This document shows, in pieces, positions 1 through 6,257 of a stretch of 21,359 nt of DNA. The DNA comes from Actinomycetota bacterium (GTDB lineage Bacteria > Actinomycetota > Thermoleophilia > Solirubrobacterales > 70-9). The position numbers and the translations under genes were made by a program. Location: assembly GCA_005884985.1 (NCBI GenBank), contig VAYK01000042.1:1-21359 (forward strand). The letters run 5' to 3'. Within the stretch, counting starts at the first letter, position 1, and each line of letters begins with the position of its first letter. Under the pieces are notes generated by a model. The model saw only the letters and a program-made list of their open reading frames with translations, made no database searches and was not told where the DNA came from.

Positions 1-1
1 G

Positions 2-421
2 GGCGACGATGGCCTCGACGGGGTCGAGGGGCGCGTCGCCGAGCTCCTCGACCGCGCCGAGCTCACGCAGGCGCTGGAGGAGATCTGGACCCGGGTGAGG
101 CGGCTCAACCGCTACGTCGAGGAGACTCGCCCCTGGGACCTCGCCAAGCAAGAGGCAGCGGAATCCCCGCTTGATGCTGGCGCTCGTCTGGACCAGGTCC
201 TGTACAGCCTGTGCGAGGGCGTGCGCGTGCTGGCGCTGCTTCTGGGTGCCTACATGCCGGAGACCTCGGACCGGTTGCTGAACGCGCTCGGCGAGCCGAC
301 CCGCCGGCTGGCGCCGTTCGGCTCGCGCGGTGGCGGCCAGGCGATCGAGCAGCCCAGATCGCCGCCTTCTCCCGCGGCGACCTCTGACATCTGCTGCGCC
401 CCAGCCGAACCGCCCTCCTAG
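2..421 (+). CDS. metG: Methionyl-tRNA synthetase, C-terminal part (5' end outside window)
   Basis: The frame is open from the left edge and ends at TAG 419-421. It encodes the helical anticodon-binding domain of class I methionyl-tRNA synthetase, which charges tRNA-Met in the cytoplasm. The signature stretches 'RRLNRYVEETRPWDLAK' and 'LLGAYMPETSDRLLNALG' are typical of this domain; the catalytic HIGH/KMSKS part lies outside the window. The last 25 or so residues (after 'GGGQAIEQ') are Pro/Ser-rich and do not resemble the usual 'LFPR'-type ending. A shifted frame in the same stretch reads 'AAFSRGDL' and stops at 385-387, so a small frameshift near the 3' end is possible. The next gene, tatD, starts 10 nt downstream, as is common in actinobacteria. 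Confidence 0.9.
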   Translation, partial: GDDGLDGVEGRVAELLDRAELTQALEEIWTRVRRLNRYVEETRPWDLAKQEAAESPLDAGARLDQVLYSLCEGVRVLALLLGAYMPETSDRLLNALGEPTRRLAPFGSRGGGQAIEQPRSPPSPAATSDICCAPAEPPS

Positions 422-424
422 ACT
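419..424 (+). promoter_or_regulatory. Candidate −10 box (TAGACT) for leaderless tatD
   Basis: TAGACT is followed by 7 nt and then the GTG start of tatD at 432, the spacing expected if transcription starts on the start codon. The first three bases of the box are the metG stop codon. No convincing −35 element is visible at 16–18 nt upstream. An identical TAGACT hexamer precedes the tRNA gene on the minus strand. Confidence 0.4.
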
Positions 425-431
425 GGCGGCC

Positions 432-1202
432 GTGATCGACACGCACGCGCATCTGTCCGTCTGCGAGGCCGCGGACGGGGATCTGGTGGGCGCTGCGCGC
501 CAGGTGGGGGTGCGGCGCATCCTCAGCGTGGGCATGGACGAGGAGTCGAATCGGGAGGCGATCGCCGTGGCCGAGCAGCACGAGGAGGTGTTCGCGTCGG
601 TGGGGCGGCACCCGAACGGCGCCACCGGCTTCGATGGGCGGGCGGCGGAAGACATCGCCGAGCTTGCGCACCACGAGCGGGTGGTCGCGATCGGCGAGAC
701 CGGCCTCGACTACTACCGCGACCGCGCTCCACGCGACGAGCAGCGAACCGCGTTCGAGTCGCAGCTCGCCATCGCTCGGCGCGCCGGTCTGCCGGTGGTG
801 ATTCACCTGCGCGATCCCGCCGGGGGCGACGAGGCCCTGTCCGACACCTTCGCCACCCTGGCCGCCGAGGCCGAGGGCGTGACCGTGATCCTCCACTGCT
901 GCTCGGTGCCACCGGGGCGGGTCGGCGTGGCAGCCGAGCGCGGCTGGTATTGCTCGTTCGCCGGCAACCTCACCTATCCCAAGGCCGACGCCCTGCGCGA
1001 GACGGCGCGCCTCGTCCCCGACGACCTGCTCCTGGTCGAGACCGACTCGCCGTTCCTGGCGCCGCAGTCGGTGCGTGGCAAGCCCAATCAGCCCGCCAAC
1101 GTGGTCGAGGTCGCGGAAGCGCTGGCCGCCGAGCGCGGCCTTCCGTACCACGAGCTCGAGCGGATCGTGGAGGCGAACGCGGCTCGGGCGTTCCAATGGT
1201 GA
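432..1202 (+). CDS. tatD: TatD-family metal-dependent hydrolase / DNase
   Basis: The 256-residue product is a TIM-barrel metal-dependent hydrolase of the TatD family. Members act as 3'-5' exonucleases or deoxyribonucleases, and some as D-aminoacyl-tRNA-related hydrolases. Family markers in order: 'DTHAHL' at residues 3-8 (two metal-binding His), 'AIGETGLDYY' near residue 80 (metal-binding Glu), 'VVIHLRD' near 120, 'LHCCS' near 154, and 'VETDSPFLAP' near 203 (catalytic Asp). Length is normal for the family. GTG at 432 was chosen because the homologous 'VIDTHAHL' begins there and a −10 box lies 7 nt upstream. The frame is open further upstream, but that part overlaps metG and has no TatD character. 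The metG–tatD–rsmA order is typical of actinobacteria. Confidence 0.93.
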   Translation: MIDTHAHLSVCEAADGDLVGAARQVGVRRILSVGMDEESNREAIAVAEQHEEVFASVGRHPNGATGFDGRAAEDIAELAHHERVVAIGETGLDYYRDRAPRDEQRTAFESQLAIARRAGLPVVIHLRDPAGGDEALSDTFATLAAEAEGVTVILHCCSVPPGRVGVAAERGWYCSFAGNLTYPKADALRETARLVPDDLLLVETDSPFLAPQSVRGKPNQPANVVEVAEALAAERGLPYHELERIVEANAARAFQW

Positions 1203-1264
1203 GCACGGTAGGCAAGAGACCCGGCCGCCCCCGGAGTCGCAGACGAGGAGGCGGCCGGTGGTGA
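1196..1264 (+). other. Possible 22-residue coupling mini-ORF between tatD and rsmA
   Basis: ATG 1196 overlaps the end of tatD, and the frame stops at TGA 1262-1264, overlapping the rsmA start. The predicted peptide is very basic and ends in 'RSRRRGGGRW'. Its position would let ribosomes leaving tatD be handed on to rsmA. No Shine–Dalgarno sequence precedes it, so it may simply be chance. Confidence 0.2.
1221..1258 (+). promoter_or_regulatory. Inverted repeat that could mask the rsmA ribosome-binding site
   Basis: CCGGCCGCC (1221-1229) is perfectly complementary to GGCGGCCGG (1250-1258), giving a 9-bp G+C-only stem around a 20-nt loop. The 3' arm covers the last two bases of the rsmA Shine–Dalgarno AGGAGG (1246-1251) and the first base of the GTG 1258 start. 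In mRNA this would reduce access to the start. No U-run follows, so it is not an intrinsic terminator. Confidence 0.4.
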
Positions 1265-2022
1265 GATTTGGCCAGAACTTCCTCGCCGACACCAACCTGC
1301 TGGACGCGATCGCGCGCGACGCGGACCTCGATCCGCGCGACGTCGCACTCGAGGTCGGGGGTGGGGAGGGCGCCCTGAGCGACCGGGTGGCGCCCCGGGT
1401 CGCCCATCTGCACGTGATCGAGTTCGACCGGCGGCTGGCCGGCGAACTGGGGGCGATCTGCGCCCGGCACCCGAATCTCTCGGTCGTGTGGGGCGACGCG
1501 ATGCGGGTCGATCTGGAGTCGCTGCAGCCGGCGCCGACCGTGGTCGTCTCAAACCTCCCCTACTCGATCGCAACCCCCGTCTTGCTGAGGACGGTCGCCG
1601 AGCTGCCGGAGGTCGCGGCGTGGACGGTGATGGTGCAGCGGGAGATCGCCGACCGCCTGCGGGCGCGCCAGGGCTCGCGAACCTACGGGGCTCCCAGCGT
1701 GCTCGTCCAGCTCGCCTGCGACGTCGAGCTGGTGCGAACCGTGAATCGCGCGGTGTTTCGGCCCAGGCCGCGGGTGGACTCGGCGCTCCTGCGGCTCACC
1801 CGGCGCGCCCCGGCGCCGCCGCCGGCCGTGGCCAGGCTCGTGCGCGCGGCGTTCGCGCACCGCCGTAAGCCGATCGCAGGGTCGCTCGAGCTGGCCGGGG
1901 GACCGTCCCGCAGCGCCGTACGCGCGGCGCTGGGTGATCTCGGCCTCGACGAGGGCGCTCGCGCCGAGGCGCTTTCGCCTGCCGACTTCGTCCTCGTCGC
2001 CGAGCGTCTGGGGATCCATTGA
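1258..2022 (+). CDS. rsmA: 16S rRNA dimethyladenosine transferase (RsmA/KsgA)
   Basis: The 254-residue product is an SAM-dependent methyltransferase of the KsgA/RsmA family. The family dimethylates two adjacent adenosines in helix 45 of 16S rRNA during small-subunit maturation. Visible motifs are 'RFGQNFL' at the N-terminus, the SAM-binding 'ALEVGGGEGALS' near residue 30, and the catalytic 'NLPYSIATPVLLR' near residue 99. Two adjacent GTG codons (1258, 1261) are candidate starts. AGGAGG at 1246-1251 lies 6 nt before the first, so I chose 1258. The frame is open upstream, but that part lies inside tatD and is not RsmA-like. The stop TGA overlaps the TTG start of ispE by 4 bp, which implies translational coupling. 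Confidence 0.93.
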   Translation: MVRFGQNFLADTNLLDAIARDADLDPRDVALEVGGGEGALSDRVAPRVAHLHVIEFDRRLAGELGAICARHPNLSVVWGDAMRVDLESLQPAPTVVVSNLPYSIATPVLLRTVAELPEVAAWTVMVQREIADRLRARQGSRTYGAPSVLVQLACDVELVRTVNRAVFRPRPRVDSALLRLTRRAPAPPPAVARLVRAAFAHRRKPIAGSLELAGGPSRSAVRAALGDLGLDEGARAEALSPADFVLVAERLGIH

Positions 2023-2855
2023 CGCTCCGCGCGCCCGCGAAGCTCAACCTCTGCCTCTACCTCGGCCTCGAGCGGGCGGACGGGCTGCACGAGATTCGCT
2101 CTCTGTTCTGTCCGCTGACGCTCGCCGATCGGATCGTGGTCACCGACGCCGACGCGGACGAGTTGATCTGTCCCGGCGTCGCCGGACCGAACCTGGCCGC
2201 CAAGGCGCTGACCGCGCTTCGCGCCCGTGGCTGGCGGCGCCCCCCGGCTCGGGTGGAGATCGAGAAGCGCATTCCCGTGGCGGCCGGGCTCGGCGGCGGC
2301 AGCGCCGACGCCGCGGCCCTGCTGCGGCTGGCGCGTGACGAGGTTAACGGGGTCGCCGAGCTGGCCGAGGACCTCGGGGCCGATGTCCCCTCGCAGCTCG
2401 ACCCGGCCTTCGCCCTGGTCGGGGGGGCCGGCGAGGGGGTGGAGCCGCTGCCGGCGCCCGGCGAGTTCGCCGCCGTGCTCTTGCCCGCCCAGGACGGGCT
2501 GCGCACGGCGGAGGTCTACGCGGAGGCCGACCGCCTGGGCCTCGGCCGCGACCTGGCCGAGCTGGATGCGATCGCCCAGGAGCTGCGCGCCGCCGCGGGT
2601 GGCGGCGCGTCGCCGCTTCACTACGCCGAGCTGCTGGTCAATGACCTGGGCGAGGCGGCCATCTCGCTGCGGCCCGAGATCGCCGCGGCGCTTTCGGCGC
2701 TGGAGGAGGTCGGAGCGGAGGTGGCGCTCATCACCGGGTCGGGGCCGACGGCCTTCGGCCTGTTCGAGGACATCGCGGCCGCCGACCGCGCCGCCGGGGC
2801 GCTGCCGCCTCGCTACGCAAACGCGATCGTGACGGCGCCCGAGATGAGCCGATGA
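2019..2855 (+). CDS. ispE: 4-diphosphocytidyl-2-C-methyl-D-erythritol kinase
   Basis: The 278-residue product is a GHMP-family kinase. IspE phosphorylates CDP-methylerythritol with ATP in the MEP pathway, supplying isoprenoid precursors for quinones, carotenoids and lipid carriers. GHMP motifs are visible: 'APAKLNLCLYL' at the N-terminus (motif 1), the ATP loop 'PVAAGLGGGSADAAALL' near residues 87-103 (motif 2), and 'ALITGSGPTAFGLF' near residue 238 (motif 3). Translation starts at TTG 2019, which overlaps the rsmA stop as TTGA; the family's conserved N-terminus begins immediately after it. The stop overlaps the next gene's ATG (ATGA at 2852-2855). rsmA–ispE pairing is common in actinobacteria. 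Confidence 0.93.
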   Translation: MTLRAPAKLNLCLYLGLERADGLHEIRSLFCPLTLADRIVVTDADADELICPGVAGPNLAAKALTALRARGWRRPPARVEIEKRIPVAAGLGGGSADAAALLRLARDEVNGVAELAEDLGADVPSQLDPAFALVGGAGEGVEPLPAPGEFAAVLLPAQDGLRTAEVYAEADRLGLGRDLAELDAIAQELRAAAGGGASPLHYAELLVNDLGEAAISLRPEIAAALSALEEVGAEVALITGSGPTAFGLFEDIAAADRAAGALPPRYANAIVTAPEMSR

Positions 2856-4408
2856 GCGCGAACGGTGGCGAGCGGCCGCGCCCGGACGGCGCGGAGGGCG
2901 CGAGTGCCGGCGGCGAGGAGAGGCGCTCGCACCTGCCCCTGCTGATCGTCGTCGCGATCGTGGTCGGCGTGCTCGTGGCCCTCAACAGCGTGCTCCCGAA
3001 CATCGATCTCCAGAAGGCGCTCCGGGACGTCTCCTCGAAGCTCGGAGGATTCACCTACGTCCTCGTCGGCTTGGCGGCCTTCATCGAGACAGCCGCCTTC
3101 GTCGGCCTCGTGCTCCCCGGCGAGACGGTGGTGCTCCTCGGTGGCGCGGTCGCCGGACAGGGCGAGACCTCGCTCGTGCTGACGATCGGGGTCGTGTGGG
3201 GGGCCGCCCTGGCGGGCGACTCGGTGAGCTTCCTGCTCGGGCGCAGGCTGGGGCGCGAGTTCCTGCTCCGCCACGGGCCCAAGCTGCGGATCACCCGGGA
3301 GCGCTTCGCGCGGGTCGAGGACTACTTCTCGCGTCACGGCGGCAAGACGATCGTGATCGGGCGCTTCATCGGGCTGGTGCGAGCCCTGGCGCCCTTTGCG
3401 GCCGGCAGCTCGGGGATGCGGTACCGCTACTACCTCCCGTTCAGCGTGCTCGGCACCGGGCTCTGGGCGGCGGCCTTCGTGCTGGTCGGGTACTTCGCCT
3501 CGCAGAGCCTCGACGCGGCGGCCCGAACGGCCGGCCGGGGCACGCTGCTGTTCGGGATCGCCGTCGGGGTGATCGTCGCGATCGTGGTCGCGGTCCGCTT
3601 CCTGCGCCGGCCCGAGAACCGACGACGGCTGGTCGCCGGGATGGAGCGCCGCGCCATGCTCCGTCCGCTGCTGGCGGCGGGGCGCCGGGTGGCCCCTCCG
3701 GCGCGCTTCGTGTGGGCGCGGGTGACGCCCGGACGGCCGCTCGGCCTCGAGTTCACCACCCTCCTGGCCATCTTCGCCGTCAGCCTCTATGTGGTTACCG
3801 CCTACGCGGTGATCGTCTCCGGGAACCCGGGGCCGACGGCGGGCGACCGTACCGCGTTCGACATCGCCACCCACCTGCAGGTCTCATGGCTCACCGACGC
3901 CGCCAAGATCGTCACCACGGTCGGCTCCGCCGCGGTCAACCTGCCGCTGGCGCTGGTGGTGGCGGTGGCGCTGGCCGTGCGGCGGCGCTGGGCCGAGGCG
4001 GCGGTGCTGGTGGCGGCGGTGGCGATCATCTACGTCGGGGTGGGTGAGCTCAAGAACGCCACAGCGCGCCCGCGGCCGTCCGCTCCACTGGCGAGCGCGT
4101 CGGGCTCGGCGTTTCCCAGCGGCCACGCCGCACACGCGATGATCTTCCCCTGGCTGGCGCTCACTCTCACCGTCCGGCTGCGCCCGGGGATGGCCGGTAG
4201 CTCGGCGCTGCTCGCCTTCGGGATCGCCGTAGCGGTGCTCGTCGGCCTGTCCCGCGTCTATCTGCGCGTCCACTATATGAGCGACGTCAGCGCCGGCTGG
4301 GCGCTCGGGGCGGCGGCTTTCGCCGCCTGCGGCGCGGTCGCCATGTTGGTCATCCACATGCGGCAGAATGGCTCGCGAGATGCCCCGCCTGGTCGGTCTC
4401 GGGACTGA
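2852..4408 (+). CDS. DedA–PAP2 fusion membrane protein (putative lipid transporter/phosphatase)
   Basis: This 518-residue membrane protein joins two families. Residues ~60-235 are a DedA/SNARE-associated domain, with 'GLVLPGETVVLLGG' near 85, 'GDSVSFLLGRRLG' and 'GRFIGLVRALAPFAAG'. DedA proteins are linked to lipid-carrier flipping and membrane homeostasis. Residues ~310-500 form a PAP2-type phosphatase domain with a complete signature: K401-X6-RP, PSGH at 422-425, and SR-X5-H-X3-D at 467-478. PAP2 members dephosphorylate phosphatidate, PGP or undecaprenyl diphosphate. The N-terminus (~25 residues) is polar, followed by a first membrane segment. The ATG overlaps the ispE stop, so it is probably cotranscribed with the isoprenoid gene. 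A role in polyprenyl-phosphate recycling is inference. Confidence 0.9.
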   Translation: MSANGGERPRPDGAEGASAGGEERRSHLPLLIVVAIVVGVLVALNSVLPNIDLQKALRDVSSKLGGFTYVLVGLAAFIETAAFVGLVLPGETVVLLGGAVAGQGETSLVLTIGVVWGAALAGDSVSFLLGRRLGREFLLRHGPKLRITRERFARVEDYFSRHGGKTIVIGRFIGLVRALAPFAAGSSGMRYRYYLPFSVLGTGLWAAAFVLVGYFASQSLDAAARTAGRGTLLFGIAVGVIVAIVVAVRFLRRPENRRRLVAGMERRAMLRPLLAAGRRVAPPARFVWARVTPGRPLGLEFTTLLAIFAVSLYVVTAYAVIVSGNPGPTAGDRTAFDIATHLQVSWLTDAAKIVTTVGSAAVNLPLALVVAVALAVRRRWAEAAVLVAAVAIIYVGVGELKNATARPRPSAPLASASGSAFPSGHAAHAMIFPWLALTLTVRLRPGMAGSSALLAFGIAVAVLVGLSRVYLRVHYMSDVSAGWALGAAAFAACGAVAMLVIHMRQNGSRDAPPGRSRD

Positions 4409-4558
4409 GTACTACCTCTTCGGCGGCGCCGGGAGGCGACGGCGGCGCTCTTGTCGCTGTTCGTGCTCGTCGCGCTGCTGCTTCTCGGCGTCGCGTTCGG
4501 CGTCCTGATCGTCTACTTCTGGGACGACATCACGCGGATCATTCCCGGGCTGCATTGA
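4409..4558 (+). other. Small one-helix membrane protein frame without a usable start (possible frameshift)
   Basis: The frame after the stop of the DedA–PAP2 gene is open to TGA 4556-4558. It contains a convincing membrane helix ('LLSLFVLVALLLLGVAFGVL') followed by 'YFWDDITRIIPGLH'. No ATG, GTG or TTG lies before the helix. A neighbouring frame has ATG at 4368 or 4380, starting 'MPRLVGLGTEYYLFGG', and would join this helix only through a frameshift around the CGG-rich run at 4421-4447. It could be a decayed or sequence-error-split small gene, or chance hydrophobicity. I do not recognise a family. Confidence 0.3.
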
Positions 4559-4562
4559 ACTC

Positions 4563-4577
4563 CCCACCCGAGGTGGG
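4563..4577 (+). promoter_or_regulatory. Short hairpin overlapping the palindromic repeat
   Basis: CCCACC (4563-4568), loop CGA and GGTGGG (4572-4577) form a perfect 6-bp hairpin. Its 3' arm shares TGGG (4574-4577) with the larger hairpin of the repeat at 4574-4614, so the two structures are mutually exclusive in RNA. Confidence 0.4.
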
Positions 4578-4614
4578 CCGAATTTCACCGCGTATAGGTG
4601 GCAAATTCGGCCCA
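4574..4614 (+). repeat. Dispersed palindromic repeat, copy 1
   Basis: A 41-bp palindrome whose outer arms TGGGCCGAATTT and AAATTCGGCCCA are perfectly complementary over 12 bp. The inner CACC/GGTG can extend the stem. A second copy lies at 21240-21279 in the same orientation, with 34 identical positions, six substitutions and one gap; both are followed by GCG. This copy lies between the DedA–PAP2 gene and the pucR-type gene. It may act as a terminator, a regulator-binding site or a REP-like element. Confidence 0.75.
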
Positions 4615-4642
4615 GCGCGTCCGAGGCACCACTGGGCATCAC

Positions 4643-4648
4643 TAGGAT
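4643..4648 (+). promoter_or_regulatory. Candidate −10 box (TAGGAT) for the pucR-type gene
   Basis: TAGGAT is followed by 5 nt and GTG 4654, consistent with a leaderless transcript. It lies 28 bp after the palindromic repeat, which is therefore close enough to influence the promoter. No good −35 match is seen. Confidence 0.4.
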
Positions 4649-4653
4649 TCCGG

Positions 4654-5892
4654 GTGAGCTCGAAGCCGGCGAGCCGTAAAGTCCCTGCAAAGGGGGCGGA
4701 TGAGGCGACGCTCGAGGCCCTCTCGGGGGCGATCGAGTCGGGCGCCGGCCTGCCGGCGGTCGCGCGTGCTGCGGCCAAGGCGCTCGGCGCCAGCATCGCC
4801 CTGATCGACCGCTCGAGCGCCGTGCTCGCCGTCGCCGCCTCCTCGTCGGCCGAGGAGGGGAAGCTCCTGTCCCAGGCCGAGGACGTGGCATCGGCGGAGC
4901 TGCGCGTCGCGGACACCGTGGTGGGCGAGCTTCGTTACCGGGCGCGCGGCGAGCGACCCTCGCCCGCGCTGACCCGAATGGTCTCGACCGTGCTGGCGCT
5001 CGAGGTGGAGCGATCGCGCGCGCCCGAGTGGGCCAGCGACGAGGCGGCCGGCGCCTTCGTGCGGGCCGTGATCGCCCGCGAGGTCACCGACCGCGGTGAC
5101 ATCGTCGCCCGCGCGGCCGAGCTCGGAGCCGACCTCGAGGCGGGTGGGGGCGTGGTGATCGCCCGCGCCGCACCGCGCACCGCGCAGTCCGGCGACTGGC
5201 GGGCAAGGGTGCTTACGGTCGCCCTGCGAGCGCTGCGCTCAACCGGCGGGGGCTCGCTCGGGGCGCTCGCCGAGGGCGAGCCGGCCGAGGTGGCGGCGAT
5301 CGTGCCCGCCTCCGAGGACGGCCACCTGGCGCGCGCGTCGCAGGGGCTGGAGCGCGAGCTCGTCGCCTCGCTGCCGGGCTTCGCCGTCACCGTGGCTCGA
5401 AGCCGCCGCACCCAGGATCCCGTCGACCTCTACCGGGCCGGAAAGGAGGCTCTCCTGGCCGCGAACGTCGCCGAGGCCGAGGGGCTCCCGCTGCTCGCCT
5501 TCGAGGACACCGGCGCCTACCGCCTGCTCCTCCCTGCGATGAGCGAGGACCCCGGGGAGCTGGAGCGCTTCTACGAGGAGACCCTGGCGCCGCTCGCCGC
5601 CTACGACGAGCAGTACGAGACGGAGTTGGTGGCCAGCGTGGAGGCCTATCTGGAGAACGACGGCAACGTGGCCCAGACCGCCGCCCAGCTGTTCACCCAC
5701 CGCCACACCGTTCGCTACCGGTTTGAGCGGGTCCGCGAGCTATCCGGTCACGACATCTCCTCGAGCGAGGGGCGCGAGAAGCTCAGCCTCGGCCTGAAGG
5801 CGATGCGGGTGCTCGGCATCGCCGCCCCGCGCGGCCCGGCGACGGAGCCCGGCACCGAGGCGGGCAAGGTCCGCCGCCCGGCCGAGGACTAG
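4654..5892 (+). CDS. PucR/CdaR-type transcriptional regulator
   Basis: From GTG 4654 the product is 412 residues. The C-terminus carries the PucR-type helix-turn-helix at ~336-365, 'GNVAQTAAQLFTHRHTVRYR', preceded by the typical 'LVASVEAYLENDG'. The central region around 'DLYRAGKEALLAA' and 'LLAFEDTGAYRLLL' matches the conserved part of the family. The N-terminal ~110 residues look like a GAF-type sensor module. The family regulates purine, sugar-acid or other catabolic genes, but the ligand cannot be read here. A start at TTG 4555 is in frame but would translate through the palindromic repeat, whose second copy is intergenic, so I prefer 4654. The gene converges on the Rieske gene with a 7-bp gap. 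Confidence 0.85.
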   Translation: MSSKPASRKVPAKGADEATLEALSGAIESGAGLPAVARAAAKALGASIALIDRSSAVLAVAASSSAEEGKLLSQAEDVASAELRVADTVVGELRYRARGERPSPALTRMVSTVLALEVERSRAPEWASDEAAGAFVRAVIAREVTDRGDIVARAAELGADLEAGGGVVIARAAPRTAQSGDWRARVLTVALRALRSTGGGSLGALAEGEPAEVAAIVPASEDGHLARASQGLERELVASLPGFAVTVARSRRTQDPVDLYRAGKEALLAANVAEAEGLPLLAFEDTGAYRLLLPAMSEDPGELERFYEETLAPLAAYDEQYETELVASVEAYLENDGNVAQTAAQLFTHRHTVRYRFERVRELSGHDISSSEGREKLSLGLKAMRVLGIAAPRGPATEPGTEAGKVRRPAED

Positions 5893-5899
5893 CGGCGTC

Positions 5900-6241
5900 C
5901 TACCCCTCGCTGAGCGTCCGAGGCTCGAGGGGCTTGCGCGCCGGCCCGCTGATCACTGTGCCGTCGGTGTTGAAGCGCGATCCGTGACACGGGCAGTCCC
6001 AGGTGCGCTCAGCCTCGTTGAACTCGACCACGCAGCCAAGGTGGGTGCAGGTCGGCGAGAGGGCTCGCAGCTCGCCGGCGTCGTCTCTGTAGACGGCGAG
6101 CTTGCCCTCATCTGTCTGAAGCACCCGTCCCCGACCCCGAGTGAGCTCGGCGGCCGGGGTCGGATCACCCTTGCCCAGCCGCCCGCCGAGCAGGCGCCGC
6201 GGGTAGTTGATGCCCTGGACGAGGACCTTCATCACCGACAT
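5900..6241 (-). CDS. Rieske [2Fe-2S] protein
   Basis: The 113-residue protein has one Rieske domain. Cluster ligands are C65-T-H67 and C83-x-x-H86, in the context 'CTHLGC' and 'CPCHGSRF'. C70 and C85 are placed to form the disulfide seen in cytochrome-bc-type and related Rieske domains. The remaining sequence ('AVYRDDAGELRALSPTCTHL') resembles the C-terminal Rieske module of FAD-dependent oxidoreductases, here as a stand-alone protein. No signal peptide or membrane helix is evident, so it is probably a soluble electron carrier or domain partner. ATG 6241 is taken as the start; ATG at 6232 is an alternative. It follows the SRPBCC frame on the same strand by 16 bp. Rieske and SRPBCC folds co-occur in ring-hydroxylating oxygenases, but these two are not the usual oxygenase subunit. 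Confidence 0.88.
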   Translation of the reverse strand: MSVMKVLVQGINYPRRLLGGRLGKGDPTPAAELTRGRGRVLQTDEGKLAVYRDDAGELRALSPTCTHLGCVVEFNEAERTWDCPCHGSRFNTDGTVISGPARKPLEPRTLSEG

Positions 6242-6257
6242 CGGGGCCCGGTCTTCC

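Noticed and set aside
105..1295. Long open minus-strand frames opposite tatD, ispE, glmU, prs, rplY and mfd
   Set aside because: They are antisense to clearly conserved genes, rich in Arg/Pro/Gly/His, and show no domain motifs. This is the usual by-product of very high G+C.
4555..4653. In-frame TTG 4555 as start of the pucR-type gene (33 extra residues)
   Set aside because: It would translate through the palindromic repeat, whose other copy is intergenic. The extra residues show no family character, and GTG 4654 has a −10 box at leaderless spacing.
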